A stretch of 64,000 nt of DNA from Exiguobacterium aestuarii (GTDB lineage Bacteria > Bacillota > Bacilli > Exiguobacteriales > Exiguobacteriaceae), in NCBI RefSeq assembly GCF_020171655.1, contig NZ_JAIVAC010000001.1:744001-808000 (forward strand), in the 5' to 3' direction. Position 1 is the first letter of the stretch. Each line of letters opens with the position of its first letter. The notes below the pieces were generated by a model. That model had not been told where the DNA came from, did no database searches, and saw nothing but the letters and a program-made list of their open reading frames with translations. This document shows positions 24,465-32,642 of this stretch, one piece after another. The translations under genes and the position numbers were made by a program.

Positions 24465-25154
24465 ATGAGAATCACAGAAACGATGCTTTACACGAACCGG
24501 CTTGACGAAATGAAACGTTTTTATACGGAAAAACTTGGATTATCAGTCATTGAAGAAGACTCGACGAGTTTTCGAATCAATCTAGGTGAAGATACGCTGG
24601 TGTTTCAAGAGGCAGCGACCGTTCAAGAGCGACAGTATCATTTCGCCATTAATATCCCGTCCAATCGATTCAAAGAAGCGAAAGAATGGATCAAATCACG
24701 TGTCTCACTTTTACGTGAAGATGGGGAGGATGAGATTTATTTTGAAGGGATTGATGCCTCGTCACTTTATTTTTACGATGCGGACGAGAATGTCGTCGAA
24801 TTGATTGCTCGACACTCGATTAACCGAGAAAGTGATGCAGAGGTATTTTCTACTGATGATTTTCTTGGAATCGGCGAGATGAGCTTGACTGCAGTAGACC
24901 CGCTACATGTCGCACAGGAACTTACGAATATCGAGATTCACCGCCGAGACGGCAAACCGATTGATGAGCATCACCTCAATTTTTTAGGCGCACCGAACAG
25001 CGATACATACATATAGTTGGTGCCTCCAGGTCATGTGTGGCTGTTTTCACCAAAGCTGTCGATCCCGAGTCCTATTCAATTGACCATCAATCGACAATAT
25101 GTCATTGAAATCGATGAGAATCATGAACTGAGCATCCATATGAATAAAAAATGA
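24465..25154 (+). pseudogene. VOC-superfamily protein split by an in-frame TAG
   Basis: A glyoxalase/bleomycin-resistance-like (VOC) protein. The N-terminal half reads normally: TETMLYTNRLDEMKRFYTEK, then HFAINIPSNRFKEAK and YFYDADENVVELIARH. After NFLGAPNSDTYI a TAG stops at 25014-25016. The same frame continues for 45 codons (LVPPGHVWLFSPKLSIPSP) to a TGA that overlaps the terminator at 25146-25179. Proteins of this branch carry a second C-terminal domain, which this tail resembles. One base change, for example TTG to TAG, would explain it. Start 24465 fits the family N-terminus; ATG 24438 is possible. Truncated product, readthrough or sequencing error remain options. Confidence 0.7.
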
Positions 25155-25179
25155 GTTCATTCCTGAACTCATTTTTTTT
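25146..25179. terminator. Bidirectional terminator
   Basis: AAAAAATGAGTTCA-TTCC-TGAACTCATTTTTTTT is a perfect hairpin. Its left arm contains the original VOC stop codon and its right arm the end of the GGDEF gene on the other strand. Confidence 0.9.
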
Positions 25180-25984
25180 CGTCTTCACTCAAGTACATCC
25201 GAATCTCATCCAAACTCATAAATGAATTCTCTAAGGTCACTTCAAATGATTTATCTAAACAATCAATAGTAAGTGGTTCGCCATCTAGACGAGAGTATCC
25301 TTGTAACAGTGGTTTGATGCGTTCATGAACGATTTGTGCCTTTACGAGTGTGGTTTGAGGAAAGAGGATGGCAAACGTATCTGAGGCGACCCGATATTTT
25401 TTATCGGTCCGTCGTGTCGCTTCATGTAATTCGTCGCTGAAATAATCTAAAAACCATTCATATTCGGATTGTCCATAACGTTTTTCGAAATCATTTAGGA
25501 GAGGTAATGTGACGAATGTGACGACGAACGTCCCACCGTTTCGGATCAATCGATCCCGCTCTGCTTCAAGGTCCATGAAGAATCGATTACGATTATCAAA
25601 CCCTGTCTCAGGATCGACAGCAATTAATTGACTGACTCTCGCTTCTGCGACGCTCAACGCAAATTGAGAGCGAAAAAGACCGACTTGAAGCAAGTAAGCA
25701 AGACTCGTCAACATCGCTAACAACAAAAGAATAATGAATTGCTTAAGGACGGGATACGTATAGCCGGACATCATGATTAAAAAGTAAGCGCCGAACCCTA
25801 ACGCGATCAGGACTCCAGAGGCTCGGTGTATGAGTAGCGTTGAAAGAAAGAGGACAGGGATACAAATCATCCACCAGACCGGTAGATTGTTCATCATCAG
25901 AACAGAAGACAATAGAGTACTGACGATCAATGAGCCAACGATGAGCGCAATCAGTTGAAGTGACGTGGCAGACCAATGTCGCAT
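25169..25984 (-). CDS. Membrane protein with degenerate GGDEF domain
   Basis: Residues 1-115 hold four hydrophobic helices (SLQLIALIVGSLIVSTLL and others). A GGDEF-type domain then begins DPETGFDNRNRFFMDLEAER at about 120. The signature GGDEF is replaced by RVASDTFAILFPQT, lacking the Gly-Gly and the catalytic Asp/Glu pair. It should therefore not synthesise cyclic-di-GMP; such proteins often act as receptors or scaffolds. No EAL or PilZ domain is present. ATG 25984 follows GGGGGAGATG; an upstream frame extension lacks a site. 271 residues. Convergent with the broken VOC gene. Confidence 0.75.
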   Translation of the reverse strand: MRHWSATSLQLIALIVGSLIVSTLLSSVLMMNNLPVWWMICIPVLFLSTLLIHRASGVLIALGFGAYFLIMMSGYTYPVLKQFIILLLLAMLTSLAYLLQVGLFRSQFALSVAEARVSQLIAVDPETGFDNRNRFFMDLEAERDRLIRNGGTFVVTFVTLPLLNDFEKRYGQSEYEWFLDYFSDELHEATRRTDKKYRVASDTFAILFPQTTLVKAQIVHERIKPLLQGYSRLDGEPLTIDCLDKSFEVTLENSFMSLDEIRMYLSEDEKK

Positions 25985-26202
25985 CTCATCTCCCCCTTCC
26001 CAAAAGAAATAAATTGCAATAGTAACACTATTATCCATTTTCCGAAATAGTGATGATTCAAACCGATTCGTACACTTGATTCATTATAAGTGATTCTTTA
26101 ATTGAATAACGGGATATTTTTGAAAATACGCCAATGTTTCAGAACACTTCTTTACCGAAAGAGGATTCATTGATTGGTGTATAATGGAAATGAGGTGATG
26201 AC

Positions 26203-26751
26203 ATGAATCAAAAACATATCTTAATTGTCGGTGGTACCGGAATGTTAGCTGAGGTCACATCTTATATGGCAAGCGAACATCTTGTCACTGTTATCGGGCG
26301 AAATCCGGAAAGAATGGCAAAAGTCGTTCGACGAAACCCTGAAACGTGTCATTCGCTACTACTTGATTATCGTAGCGAACAGGATTTATCAAAAGGGCTA
26401 CAAGAATTGATCAAGCGATACGGACCATTCAAACAAGTCATCGCATGGGTACACCGGGACTCCGGGAAGGCGATGCAAATCATCTTGAATCATTCCTTGC
26501 ATGCAGATGTTCTACATATTTAAGGGAGCCAGGCGAACTCCGAACAGGAGAAACGGTCTTTATATATAAACGAACAACAAACGTACCGACAAATCCAACT
26601 TGGCGCGATTTATGAGCATGAAACTTGGCGTTGGCTGACACACGAAGAGATTGTGAAGGGTATACTAACCGCTTTGCATCAACAATTTGATTATCAGTGT
26701 ATTGGTATAAATAAGGAGGAATCGGATGCTCACGAAAGAAAGAATGAGTGA
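26203..26751 (+). pseudogene. Short-chain dehydrogenase broken by an in-frame TAA
   Basis: The N-terminus MNQKHILIVGGTGMLAEVTS has the Rossmann GxxGxG-like motif, and VIGRNPERMAKVVRRN and VIAWVHRDSGKAMQII match an uncharacterised Bacilli SDR branch. A TAA at 26521-26523 follows HADVLHI. The frame resumes with GSQANSEQEKRSLYINEQQ and ends YRQIQLGAIYEHETWRWLT...CIG before TGA 26749-26751, which fits the C-terminal half of the same family. A TTA to TAA change would account for it. The downstream serine hydrolase starts inside its tail (ATG 26726), so the pair was coupled. Confidence 0.75.
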
Positions 26752-27703
26752 ATTGATGAAGAAACATCATGTCTCTCAAATAGATATGGTATTTGTTAAT
26801 GAGAGTGAAGAAATGTCTGTATATCGAATGGGAGATGCTTCTCCTGAGGGCAGAATGTTTGCCGCCTGTTCCCTCAGTAAACTTGTAACGACTATTCTTA
26901 TTCTTAAGCTAGTTGAAAACCGGAAGCTGAGTCTAGACTCTCCAATCAACGACTATTTTGCCTCTTTTTCGTTGAATGATCAAAATGGTATGCGTTCCCA
27001 GGTCACAGTCCGTCAACTCATCCAACATCAAGGGGGTCTGGTCGATTTACCGAATCAGTTTGGAACAACGGTTCAACGTACAAGCTTTCCGTCAATGAAA
27101 GAAATCCTATCGGGCACGACACCATATTATGAACTTCCTGTGTTTGTCCAGTCACAGGAAATAGGTAAGTTCCATTATTCAGATGCAGGTTACTGTTTAC
27201 TTCAATATGCGATAGAGGAATGTATGTCATCTACATTCGAAAAGATTATGTCTGATTTTATCTTTACACCACTCGATATGAAAACGAGTTCGTATGACTT
27301 GGAGATAGTGGAGAAGTTTGGCGTTAATGGGATTGAGCCAGATGAATCAATCGTTTCTGCATATACTTGTTTTTACCCGTATCCCGCAGCGAGCGGTCTA
27401 TGGACGACGACTTCGGATTTAGCGACGCTCGTCAACGCGATTACGACAAAAGGGTTCTTGAATACTGAGTCAAGAAGGATCCTGTTCACAACCTCTTCTA
27501 TGAATGCTGAAGTAGGACATGGTCTATTTCTAAATCCGAATGAACCGAGTAAAGGATTCTCGTTCGGTTGGGGTATTGGGTTTCAAAGCATACTCGTAAT
27601 GGAGAAAAACTCTCCAATATGTTTGATCTGTTTGTCAAATCGGAATGAAGGAATTCATCAGTTTGAAGGGATGATTGGACAGGTGCTACGTGCATACACA
27701 TAA
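26726..27703 (+). CDS. Beta-lactamase-fold serine hydrolase
   Basis: A class-C-like penicillin-binding/esterase protein of 325 residues. The nucleophile motif is ACSLSKLVTTILIL (SxxK) near residue 50. The second motif is YSDAGYCLLQYA (Tyr-x-Asn position reads Tyr-Ser-Asp) near 150, and the third is likely GHGLF near 265. No signal peptide, so it is probably cytoplasmic and not a resistance enzyme. AAGGAGGAATCGG precedes the ATG. It overlaps the broken SDR gene and is followed 24 bases later by the MerR regulator, suggesting one unit. Confidence 0.85.
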   Translation: MLTKERMSELMKKHHVSQIDMVFVNESEEMSVYRMGDASPEGRMFAACSLSKLVTTILILKLVENRKLSLDSPINDYFASFSLNDQNGMRSQVTVRQLIQHQGGLVDLPNQFGTTVQRTSFPSMKEILSGTTPYYELPVFVQSQEIGKFHYSDAGYCLLQYAIEECMSSTFEKIMSDFIFTPLDMKTSSYDLEIVEKFGVNGIEPDESIVSAYTCFYPYPAASGLWTTTSDLATLVNAITTKGFLNTESRRILFTTSSMNAEVGHGLFLNPNEPSKGFSFGWGIGFQSILVMEKNSPICLICLSNRNEGIHQFEGMIGQVLRAYT

Positions 27704-27726
27704 CATAACGTGAGGAGGTATAAACG

Positions 27727-28461
27727 TTGGCTAGACACTATTCAACGGGAGAGGTCGCAAGAAAACTGAACGTGTCTGTGCGTACGCTTCGATACTATGA
27801 CCAAATCAATTTGGTCACCCCCTCGTATACGAACGATGTACAGAAACGATTTTATAGTGACGACGAAATGTTTCGGCTTCAAAAAATCATGCTTTTAAAA
27901 TCGATGACCGTCCCGCTCGATGAGATTCGGAGAATCTTAGATGAGGAATCTCTTACAAGCATCTTGTCCGCCCATCTTTCCTCGTTAGAAGAAAAGATAG
28001 AGGAATTGAAGCAGGCGCAGAACCATACAGTCACGCTCCTTCAATCCATGCAGCTCGAAAATGAAAAAATCGATTGGACGAAACTGCAAACTATTCAAGC
28101 TAAATCAAATGACCGGAAACAATGGACGGACTATTTTACGGAAGAAGAGTCTGATTCATTGCAATCAAGTTTACCTAAATTAGAAGACGGTGAGCATGAT
28201 ACGAAAAAGTGGATCAACTTGATTCGGAGAACCGAAATTCTAATCGAACGTGGGGTCGCCCCTTCCTCAAAAGAAGCCCAAATTCTTAAAGAAGATTTGA
28301 CTTGGTTAACAGACGAGACATTTGGAGACAATCAACAATTGATTGAATCATTTTGGAAGATTCGAAAATCAACTGATGCATCGAATGAATTAGGACTGTA
28401 TCCAATCGATGCATCGATACTTGCCTATATTGATTCACTATATCAAGAGATAGCAGACTGA
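27727..28461 (+). CDS. MerR-family regulator
   Basis: A 244-residue transcription activator/repressor of the MerR family. The N-terminal winged helix reads YSTGEVARKLNVSVRTLRYY, followed by DQINLVTPSY and the second helix pair DDEMFRLQKIMLLKSMTVP. A long dimerisation coiled coil spans about 85-115 (LEEKIEELKQAQNHTV). The C-terminal 125 residues form an effector-binding helical domain of the type seen in TipA-like and YfmP-like proteins; no metal-binding Cys are present. Start is TTG 27727 behind GAGGAGGTATAA. It ends six bases from the convergent CPBP gene. Confidence 0.85.
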   Translation: MARHYSTGEVARKLNVSVRTLRYYDQINLVTPSYTNDVQKRFYSDDEMFRLQKIMLLKSMTVPLDEIRRILDEESLTSILSAHLSSLEEKIEELKQAQNHTVTLLQSMQLENEKIDWTKLQTIQAKSNDRKQWTDYFTEEESDSLQSSLPKLEDGEHDTKKWINLIRRTEILIERGVAPSSKEAQILKEDLTWLTDETFGDNQQLIESFWKIRKSTDASNELGLYPIDASILAYIDSLYQEIAD

Positions 28462-28466
28462 TTCCC

Positions 28467-29168
28467 TCATGCCAATGCAGTCAATAGAACGGCTAGCCCA
28501 TTAAAGGTGCCATGGATGAGCATGCTGGAATAGATAGAGTTAGTCCGTTCATATATCCAAGCGAACACTAGTCCCGATACAAAATTGACGAGTAACGTGT
28601 TTGTCGTCGGTAAATGAGCGAGAGTGAATATTCCAGCACTTACGATCATCCCGATCCCAACCCCAAATCGTTGCTCAAAGAAGCGGTATAAGAACCCACG
28701 ATAAAAGATTTCTTCATAAATCGGTGAAACGATAGCCGCCGATCCAAACGCAATCAGTATGGAGATAATCGACAAGTCACTTTGTAAACTCTCTGTTTTT
28801 GTATTCGACGTACCGATACCGAAATATGATTGGACTATGACGATGATGATACTGAGTCCAATTAGCACAATTGTCCATAGAAAGATGATGCCCGAATCTT
28901 TCAATGGAAAACGGCGAAGTCCTAACGTTTCCAGCGATAGGGTTTGAGGACGTATTGCGACGAGATAGAGGACAGTCATAAATATTATGGCTAATAACAG
29001 GCCGATACTTGTTCCTGAATAGAGGGTGTTTCCCCATGATTGCTCTAAAAAGTTGTGTAAGTGTTTTTCGATGAGTAGGGGCGTCACTCCGAATAGAAGA
29101 ATCATTGTGATTGCGAACTGATTCCATGTCCAAATGGGAGTTGTTTTCTTTTGCATTAGACTGAACAT
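28467..29168 (-). CDS. CPBP-family intramembrane glutamic protease
   Basis: A membrane protein of 233 residues with six to eight helices belonging to the CAAX/bacteriocin-processing (Abi) family. The active-site motifs are present: EEIFYRGFLYRFFEQRF (EExxxR) near residue 140, FTLAHLP (FxxxH) near 180, and HGTFNG near the C-terminus. In Bacilli such proteases often give bacteriocin immunity or process peptides. Start at 29168 with AGGAGGAAACACG upstream. It stands alone and is convergent with the MerR gene. Substrate unknown. Confidence 0.87.
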   Translation of the reverse strand: MFSLMQKKTTPIWTWNQFAITMILLFGVTPLLIEKHLHNFLEQSWGNTLYSGTSIGLLLAIIFMTVLYLVAIRPQTLSLETLGLRRFPLKDSGIIFLWTIVLIGLSIIIVIVQSYFGIGTSNTKTESLQSDLSIISILIAFGSAAIVSPIYEEIFYRGFLYRFFEQRFGVGIGMIVSAGIFTLAHLPTTNTLLVNFVSGLVFAWIYERTNSIYSSMLIHGTFNGLAVLLTALA

Positions 29169-29259
29169 CGTGTTTCCTCCTCATGTCGTTGTAGCCCCAT
29201 CATATCGGGTGACGTAACGTCACCTGCAAGCAGAAAAATAAAAAAGGAGTAATAAGACT

Positions 29260-29664
29260 ATGAAACAGTGGATTGGATCAGCTGCTTTATGCATCAACGA
29301 CGAAAAGAAAGTTCTGTTCGTAAAGAATCGTGACGTACAAAAATGGAGTTTGCCATCAGGTGGTTTAGAAGAAGGAGAAACTCCTGAACAGTGTTGCCTG
29401 CGTGAAGTGTTAGAAGAGACGGGCTATCGCATTTCGATTAATCAACGACTACATATCAAACGAGCCATCCTTTCAAACTATCAAGTCGAGACGCATTATT
29501 TCTTGGCAACGTGTGAGGAGCGAGTGGCGACTGCCATAATCGACTCGGACATCGATGAAGTCAAATGGTGTTCAATTCATGAATTAGAACGGTTGAACCA
29601 TGCATTTCCGGAGGATCTTGAGATGATTAAACGATGGAGTTTTATGAATGAATCAATTCTCTAA
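29260..29664 (+). CDS. Nudix hydrolase
   Basis: A 134-residue hydrolase for a nucleoside diphosphate linked to some other group. The Nudix box is complete: GGLEEGETPEQCCLREVLEE followed by TGY, giving GX5EX7REUXEEXGU with all catalytic Glu. The N-terminus WIGSAALCINDEKKVLFVKN is the usual first strand pair. AAAAGGAG precedes ATG 29260. It diverges from the protease gene across 90 bases. The specific substrate cannot be told. Confidence 0.9.
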   Translation: MKQWIGSAALCINDEKKVLFVKNRDVQKWSLPSGGLEEGETPEQCCLREVLEETGYRISINQRLHIKRAILSNYQVETHYFLATCEERVATAIIDSDIDEVKWCSIHELERLNHAFPEDLEMIKRWSFMNESIL

Positions 29665-29687
29665 ACATACATCGAATCGAACAAGCC

Positions 29688-29712
29688 GGTCATATAAAAA
29701 CGACCGGCTCAT
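29688..29712. terminator. Hairpin between convergent genes
   Basis: GCCGGTC and GACCGGC pair across an A-rich loop downstream of the Nudix gene and of the convergent MFS gene. Neither strand has a good T-run, so termination strength is doubtful. Confidence 0.4.
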
Positions 29713-29715
29713 AAC

Positions 29716-30939
29716 TTAAGACGCTTTTTCAATTTGATTGTGTATGAAATACTCCCGTTTCGAGCGGTCGCGAATGACATATATGGTGTAACAACCAACG
29801 AGGAAGAAGACAATCGAGAATGCGAGATAGACTGGGCGAATCCCGACCATTTCGGCAAGGAGTCCATTCCCGAATGTGAGCAGGATGACGAATAGCGACT
29901 CTGTCACATTGATGACACCAGAGAACCGGCCCATGATTTCGACAGGAACATGGTGTTGATAGAATGACAAAAATCCGGTATTGGCGAACGCAAGCGCGAA
30001 CGTCAGGATAAAAAATCCGATGGAAGCCATCGTGAACGAAGAAGAGCCTGCGAATAGGAGATAGCCGACTGGTGTCATGATTGCCCCGAATCCGATACAA
30101 AACGATAAGGATAAACGGTGACTCCATCTTGAATTGATGAGTGACCCAACGATAATTCCAATCCCAGCGATACTGACGAGAAAGCCATATCGGCTCTCAG
30201 ACAAGTGAAGGACTTGGGTCGCAAATGACGCTTCCAACGAATCGAGCCCAGACATGAAGATGGTCATGACACAGAACAATCCATAGATGATCGTCACATA
30301 TCTGGCATTCGAAGCGAATCGGATGACGACTTTCCAATCTTCGATAATTAATCGGACGGAGAAGGATTCAATAGATGCATTCGTTCGAAGATGAGACGGA
30401 AGGCGCGACAACATTCCGACCGAGGCAACGAGTGCGAACGCATTCACGAAAATTGCAGTTGTTGGACTCCCAACTAGGAAGAGTAGTCCGGCAATCATCG
30501 GACCTAAAATAAATCCGGATGACTGCACAAAGTTCTTCATTGCATTGAACTTTTGTCGATTCGAGGCAGGTACGAGTTGCGTCATGTAGACCAGACTTGA
30601 TGATTCGAATAGCGAGCTCATTACATTGAGGAGAAAGACAATCCCGTAGATGAACCACAGAGACTCAATCCAGCCTAAGCTGAACACGAGGAACGCGCGT
30701 AAACCATCCAATATCATCATCAGTCGCCTCGTATCGACTCGGTCAATCAGGCTACCTGACCAAAGATTCGAGATGAGCGAGGCGAGCGGAACTAACACAT
30801 AGAGAACTGAGACAGCAAACGGCGAACCAGTCATTTCTAGGACAATCAGGTTGAGCGCGATAAAGTATACCCAGGCACCGAGGTTTGAGATTCCAACACT
30901 GACGAGTAGCAGCGCAGAGGTTTTTCGAAACGAGTTCAA
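29716..30939 (-). CDS. MFS transporter under T-box control
   Basis: A 407-residue major facilitator with about twelve helices, of the MdtH/EntS-like efflux-type branch. Helix 2-3 carries the loop SGSLIDRVDTRRLMMILDGL, the usual MFS motif A region. The start at 30939 has AAGGAGTTATTGAC upstream. The preceding 300 bases encode a T-box riboswitch (30975-31270), so expression should rise when a particular tRNA is uncharged. That regulation suggests transport of an amino acid or related compound, although the protein branch looks like a drug or metabolite exporter. Nothing else lies in the transcript. Confidence 0.88.
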   Translation of the reverse strand: MNSFRKTSALLLVSVGISNLGAWVYFIALNLIVLEMTGSPFAVSVLYVLVPLASLISNLWSGSLIDRVDTRRLMMILDGLRAFLVFSLGWIESLWFIYGIVFLLNVMSSLFESSSLVYMTQLVPASNRQKFNAMKNFVQSSGFILGPMIAGLLFLVGSPTTAIFVNAFALVASVGMLSRLPSHLRTNASIESFSVRLIIEDWKVVIRFASNARYVTIIYGLFCVMTIFMSGLDSLEASFATQVLHLSESRYGFLVSIAGIGIIVGSLINSRWSHRLSLSFCIGFGAIMTPVGYLLFAGSSSFTMASIGFFILTFALAFANTGFLSFYQHHVPVEIMGRFSGVINVTESLFVILLTFGNGLLAEMVGIRPVYLAFSIVFFLVGCYTIYVIRDRSKREYFIHNQIEKAS

Positions 30940-30974
30940 GTCAATAACTCCTTCTATTTTTTATAATTTTCGGA

Positions 30975-31270
30975 ACGCAAAAAAAATCCCACCCCCAAGA
31001 ACGAATTCCTGGGGACGAGATTCTCATCGTGGTGCCACCCCTGTTCATCCGCACGTCACCGTACGAACCTTGTTCGGTACTGCCGAACGAGTCGGACTAT
31101 ACCTCAACTCTATAACGGGAGTGCCCGTCGCCATATCCCTCGGGGTGAGTTCCATGGCGCTGCTCAGAGGCTTGTTTCGACCAACGTTCTTTACTCCTTT
31201 TCACCGGGCGGAGCTCTCTTCGAAAGATTCATTGATGTACTGTTCTCTTCATCGCGTTTGTCAAATCATT
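30975..31270 (-). promoter_or_regulatory. T-box riboswitch, specifier CAA (Gln) or AAC (Asn)
   Basis: Reading the minus strand: a kink-turn-like GATGA, the S-turn AACAGTAC, the helix ATCAATG/CGTTGGT, an AGAGAG bulge, and a distal loop between CTCC and GGAG. After CGTTGGT comes CGAAACAAGCCTCTGAGC. This lines up with CGAAA-GGC-A in the Bacillus glyQS leader and places CAA as specifier, with AAC one step away. The antiterminator bulge is GGTGGCACCACG; TGGC would pair with a tRNA ending G73-CCA, as Gln and Asn tRNAs do. A terminator (stem CCCAGGAA/TTCTTGGG and eight T) follows at 30979-31013, then the MFS gene. Confidence 0.85.
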
Positions 31271-31315
31271 TTGGTAAGGATAGCATATTGTGAAAATATT
31301 GGAAACAACATTTTA

Positions 31316-31456
31316 TTGAATCTAACTCTACTCGCAATCAGTCAAGAAGTCGGGTTCAATAGTTCGGCTCAACTGAACAAGCATTTCACGGAATGGGTAG
31401 GCTACACCCCGGCTCGATTCCGTGAGAATAAAGGGCATCAGCTCAAACGTGATTAG
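31316..31456 (+). pseudogene. C-terminal remnant of an AraC-family regulator
   Basis: Forty-six codons read LLAISQEVGFNSSAQLNKHF then TEWVGYTPARFRE, the second helix-turn-helix of AraC proteins (IA..VGF.S...F.+.F....G.TP..+R). Nothing upstream continues it: the preceding sequence is the T-box leader on the other strand. It is therefore a decayed gene end, overlapping the end of the convergent gene at 31443-31847. Confidence 0.6.
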
Positions 31457-31847
31457 AGAGCTTCAATCGATTTTGGATTTGGTGGGGGAGGGCGTTGAAC
31501 GGTCCCTTGCAAAGTTGTACCGCATCTACATGATAAAACGTGCTCGTCTCCTCCATATTCATCATTTGATCACCCAAATCGTAAAGGAAAACGGGTTTGT
31601 TCGTCCCGAGTGCAATCCCGAGTTCGACGTGTGCGCCTTTGCCTCCAGGCAACAGGATGACGACGAAGTCCGCTGATTGAATTCCAGCGACTTCTTCTTC
31701 ACCAATTGAGCGTAATGCATCAATCGAAGCGGCACGTTCGTGTTGTGTCCAGTCATACGTATGCGTGTGACCGAGGGCACTCAGCTCATCACGGATGAAA
31801 CGTACTTCTTCCTTATTTGAAAAGCTTGAACCGACATAAAATCGCAC
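31443..31847 (-). CDS. Nucleoside 2-deoxyribosyltransferase-like protein
   Basis: A 134-residue protein with the deoxyribosyltransferase/TIR-like fold: MRFYVGSSFSNKEEVRFIRD at the start, then IQSADFVVILLPGGKGAHVE and LGIALGTNKPVFLYD. The Glu in HVELG corresponds to the catalytic Glu of nucleoside deoxyribosyltransferases. Family members of this short type are often called group-specific proteins and are not characterised. It follows the 94-residue membrane protein by about 18 bases on the same strand and probably belongs to its operon. Confidence 0.7.
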   Translation of the reverse strand: MRFYVGSSFSNKEEVRFIRDELSALGHTHTYDWTQHERAASIDALRSIGEEEVAGIQSADFVVILLPGGKGAHVELGIALGTNKPVFLYDLGDQMMNMEETSTFYHVDAVQLCKGPFNALPHQIQNRLKLSNHV

Positions 31848-31865
31848 AAAAAAACCTCCAATTCG

Positions 31866-32150
31866 TTATAGATGATTCATCTGGTAAAGCGCTACGAAAT
31901 AAAACATGGTGATCAACAGACAACAGAGTACAAGGAAAGAAATCACGCTAATCAGGACGAATTTCATCAAAGTAAGTGGAACGTATGATTGAATCAAGCG
32001 CGTGATCGATATAGACGAGAGGACGAGTAAAATGATTGTGCCAACTAACCAAATATAGTCATACGCGATGTTTGGCATCTGCCAAAAGTAGACGATTGTT
32101 ATGACGATTAGACTGAAAGCCATCACCAAATCTTTATGCTTTCGTGTCAT
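31866..32150 (-). CDS. Three-helix membrane protein
   Basis: About 94 residues: basic N-terminus MTRKHKD, then hydrophobic segments LVMAFSLIVITIVYFW, IWLVGTIILLVLSSISI and VLISVISFLVLCCLLITMF. ATG 32150 has GTGAGG 7 bases upstream and overlaps the end of the XRE gene by 17 bases, implying translational coupling. No family recognised. It may be the partner of the XRE regulator, as short membrane proteins next to XRE genes often are, but this is positional only. Confidence 0.7.
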   Translation of the reverse strand: MTRKHKDLVMAFSLIVITIVYFWQMPNIAYDYIWLVGTIILLVLSSISITRLIQSYVPLTLMKFVLISVISFLVLCCLLITMFYFVALYQMNHL

Positions 32151-32613
32151 CTGAAACCTCACGCTGATGTTCCAACTTCAACCGCACTTGTTCGGCATCT
32201 TCCGCATCAAACGTACTGTACCACCTCACATAATCGAGGTCGATGATTCGATAATGTCCGCTGACGATATTTTGTTGAAGAGTGAAGTATGGTCCTTCTT
32301 CGATTGCGTGCCAGAAAACACGTCCTCCGAGCGTCTTTTCTTTCGGTTCATATGTGTTCGCGGTCGCAATCAGTTTGACGAACTCGACCGGGTCATCACC
32401 GATTAAATGGATGAGGATCTCACTCTTATTGAACAAGGCGCATAGCGTCACTACGGTCGACCAACTGGCTTCATTCCGTTCTTTCTCGATTTGAATGAGT
32501 GTTTTTTTGGATATGCCAAGTAAACTCGCCATCTCATCTTGTGAATGCTGGGATTCAATACGAATCAATTTCACTTTTCGAGAGACTTGTCCAATAAATT
32601 CAGATTTTTGCAT
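32134..32613 (-). CDS. XRE-family regulator with C-terminal extension
   Basis: A 159-residue DNA-binding protein. The helix-turn-helix is at about residues 8-62 (KLIRIESQHSQDEMASLLGI, SKKTLIQIEKERNEAS). The C-terminal half, with GGRVFWHAIEEGPYFTLQQN and YRIIDLDYVRWYS, is an unrecognised sensor-like domain. ATG 32613 lies behind AAAGGAAAAAAAC; an in-frame codon 33 bases earlier has no site. It lies between two membrane-protein genes in one operon (32942 to 31866). Confidence 0.82.
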   Translation of the reverse strand: MQKSEFIGQVSRKVKLIRIESQHSQDEMASLLGISKKTLIQIEKERNEASWSTVVTLCALFNKSEILIHLIGDDPVEFVKLIATANTYEPKEKTLGGRVFWHAIEEGPYFTLQQNIVSGHYRIIDLDYVRWYSTFDAEDAEQVRLKLEHQREVSDDTKA

Positions 32614-32642
32614 ATAGTTTTTTTCCTTTCTATTCGTACAAC

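Noticed and set aside
26726..27703. True beta-lactamase conferring resistance
   Set aside because: No signal peptide, a Tyr-Ser-Asp second motif and a position within a cytoplasmic operon indicate a serine hydrolase of another role.
30851..31300. Plus-strand frame leading into the AraC-like remnant
   Set aside because: This part is the complement of the T-box leader and of the MFS start; only the last 46 codons look like protein.
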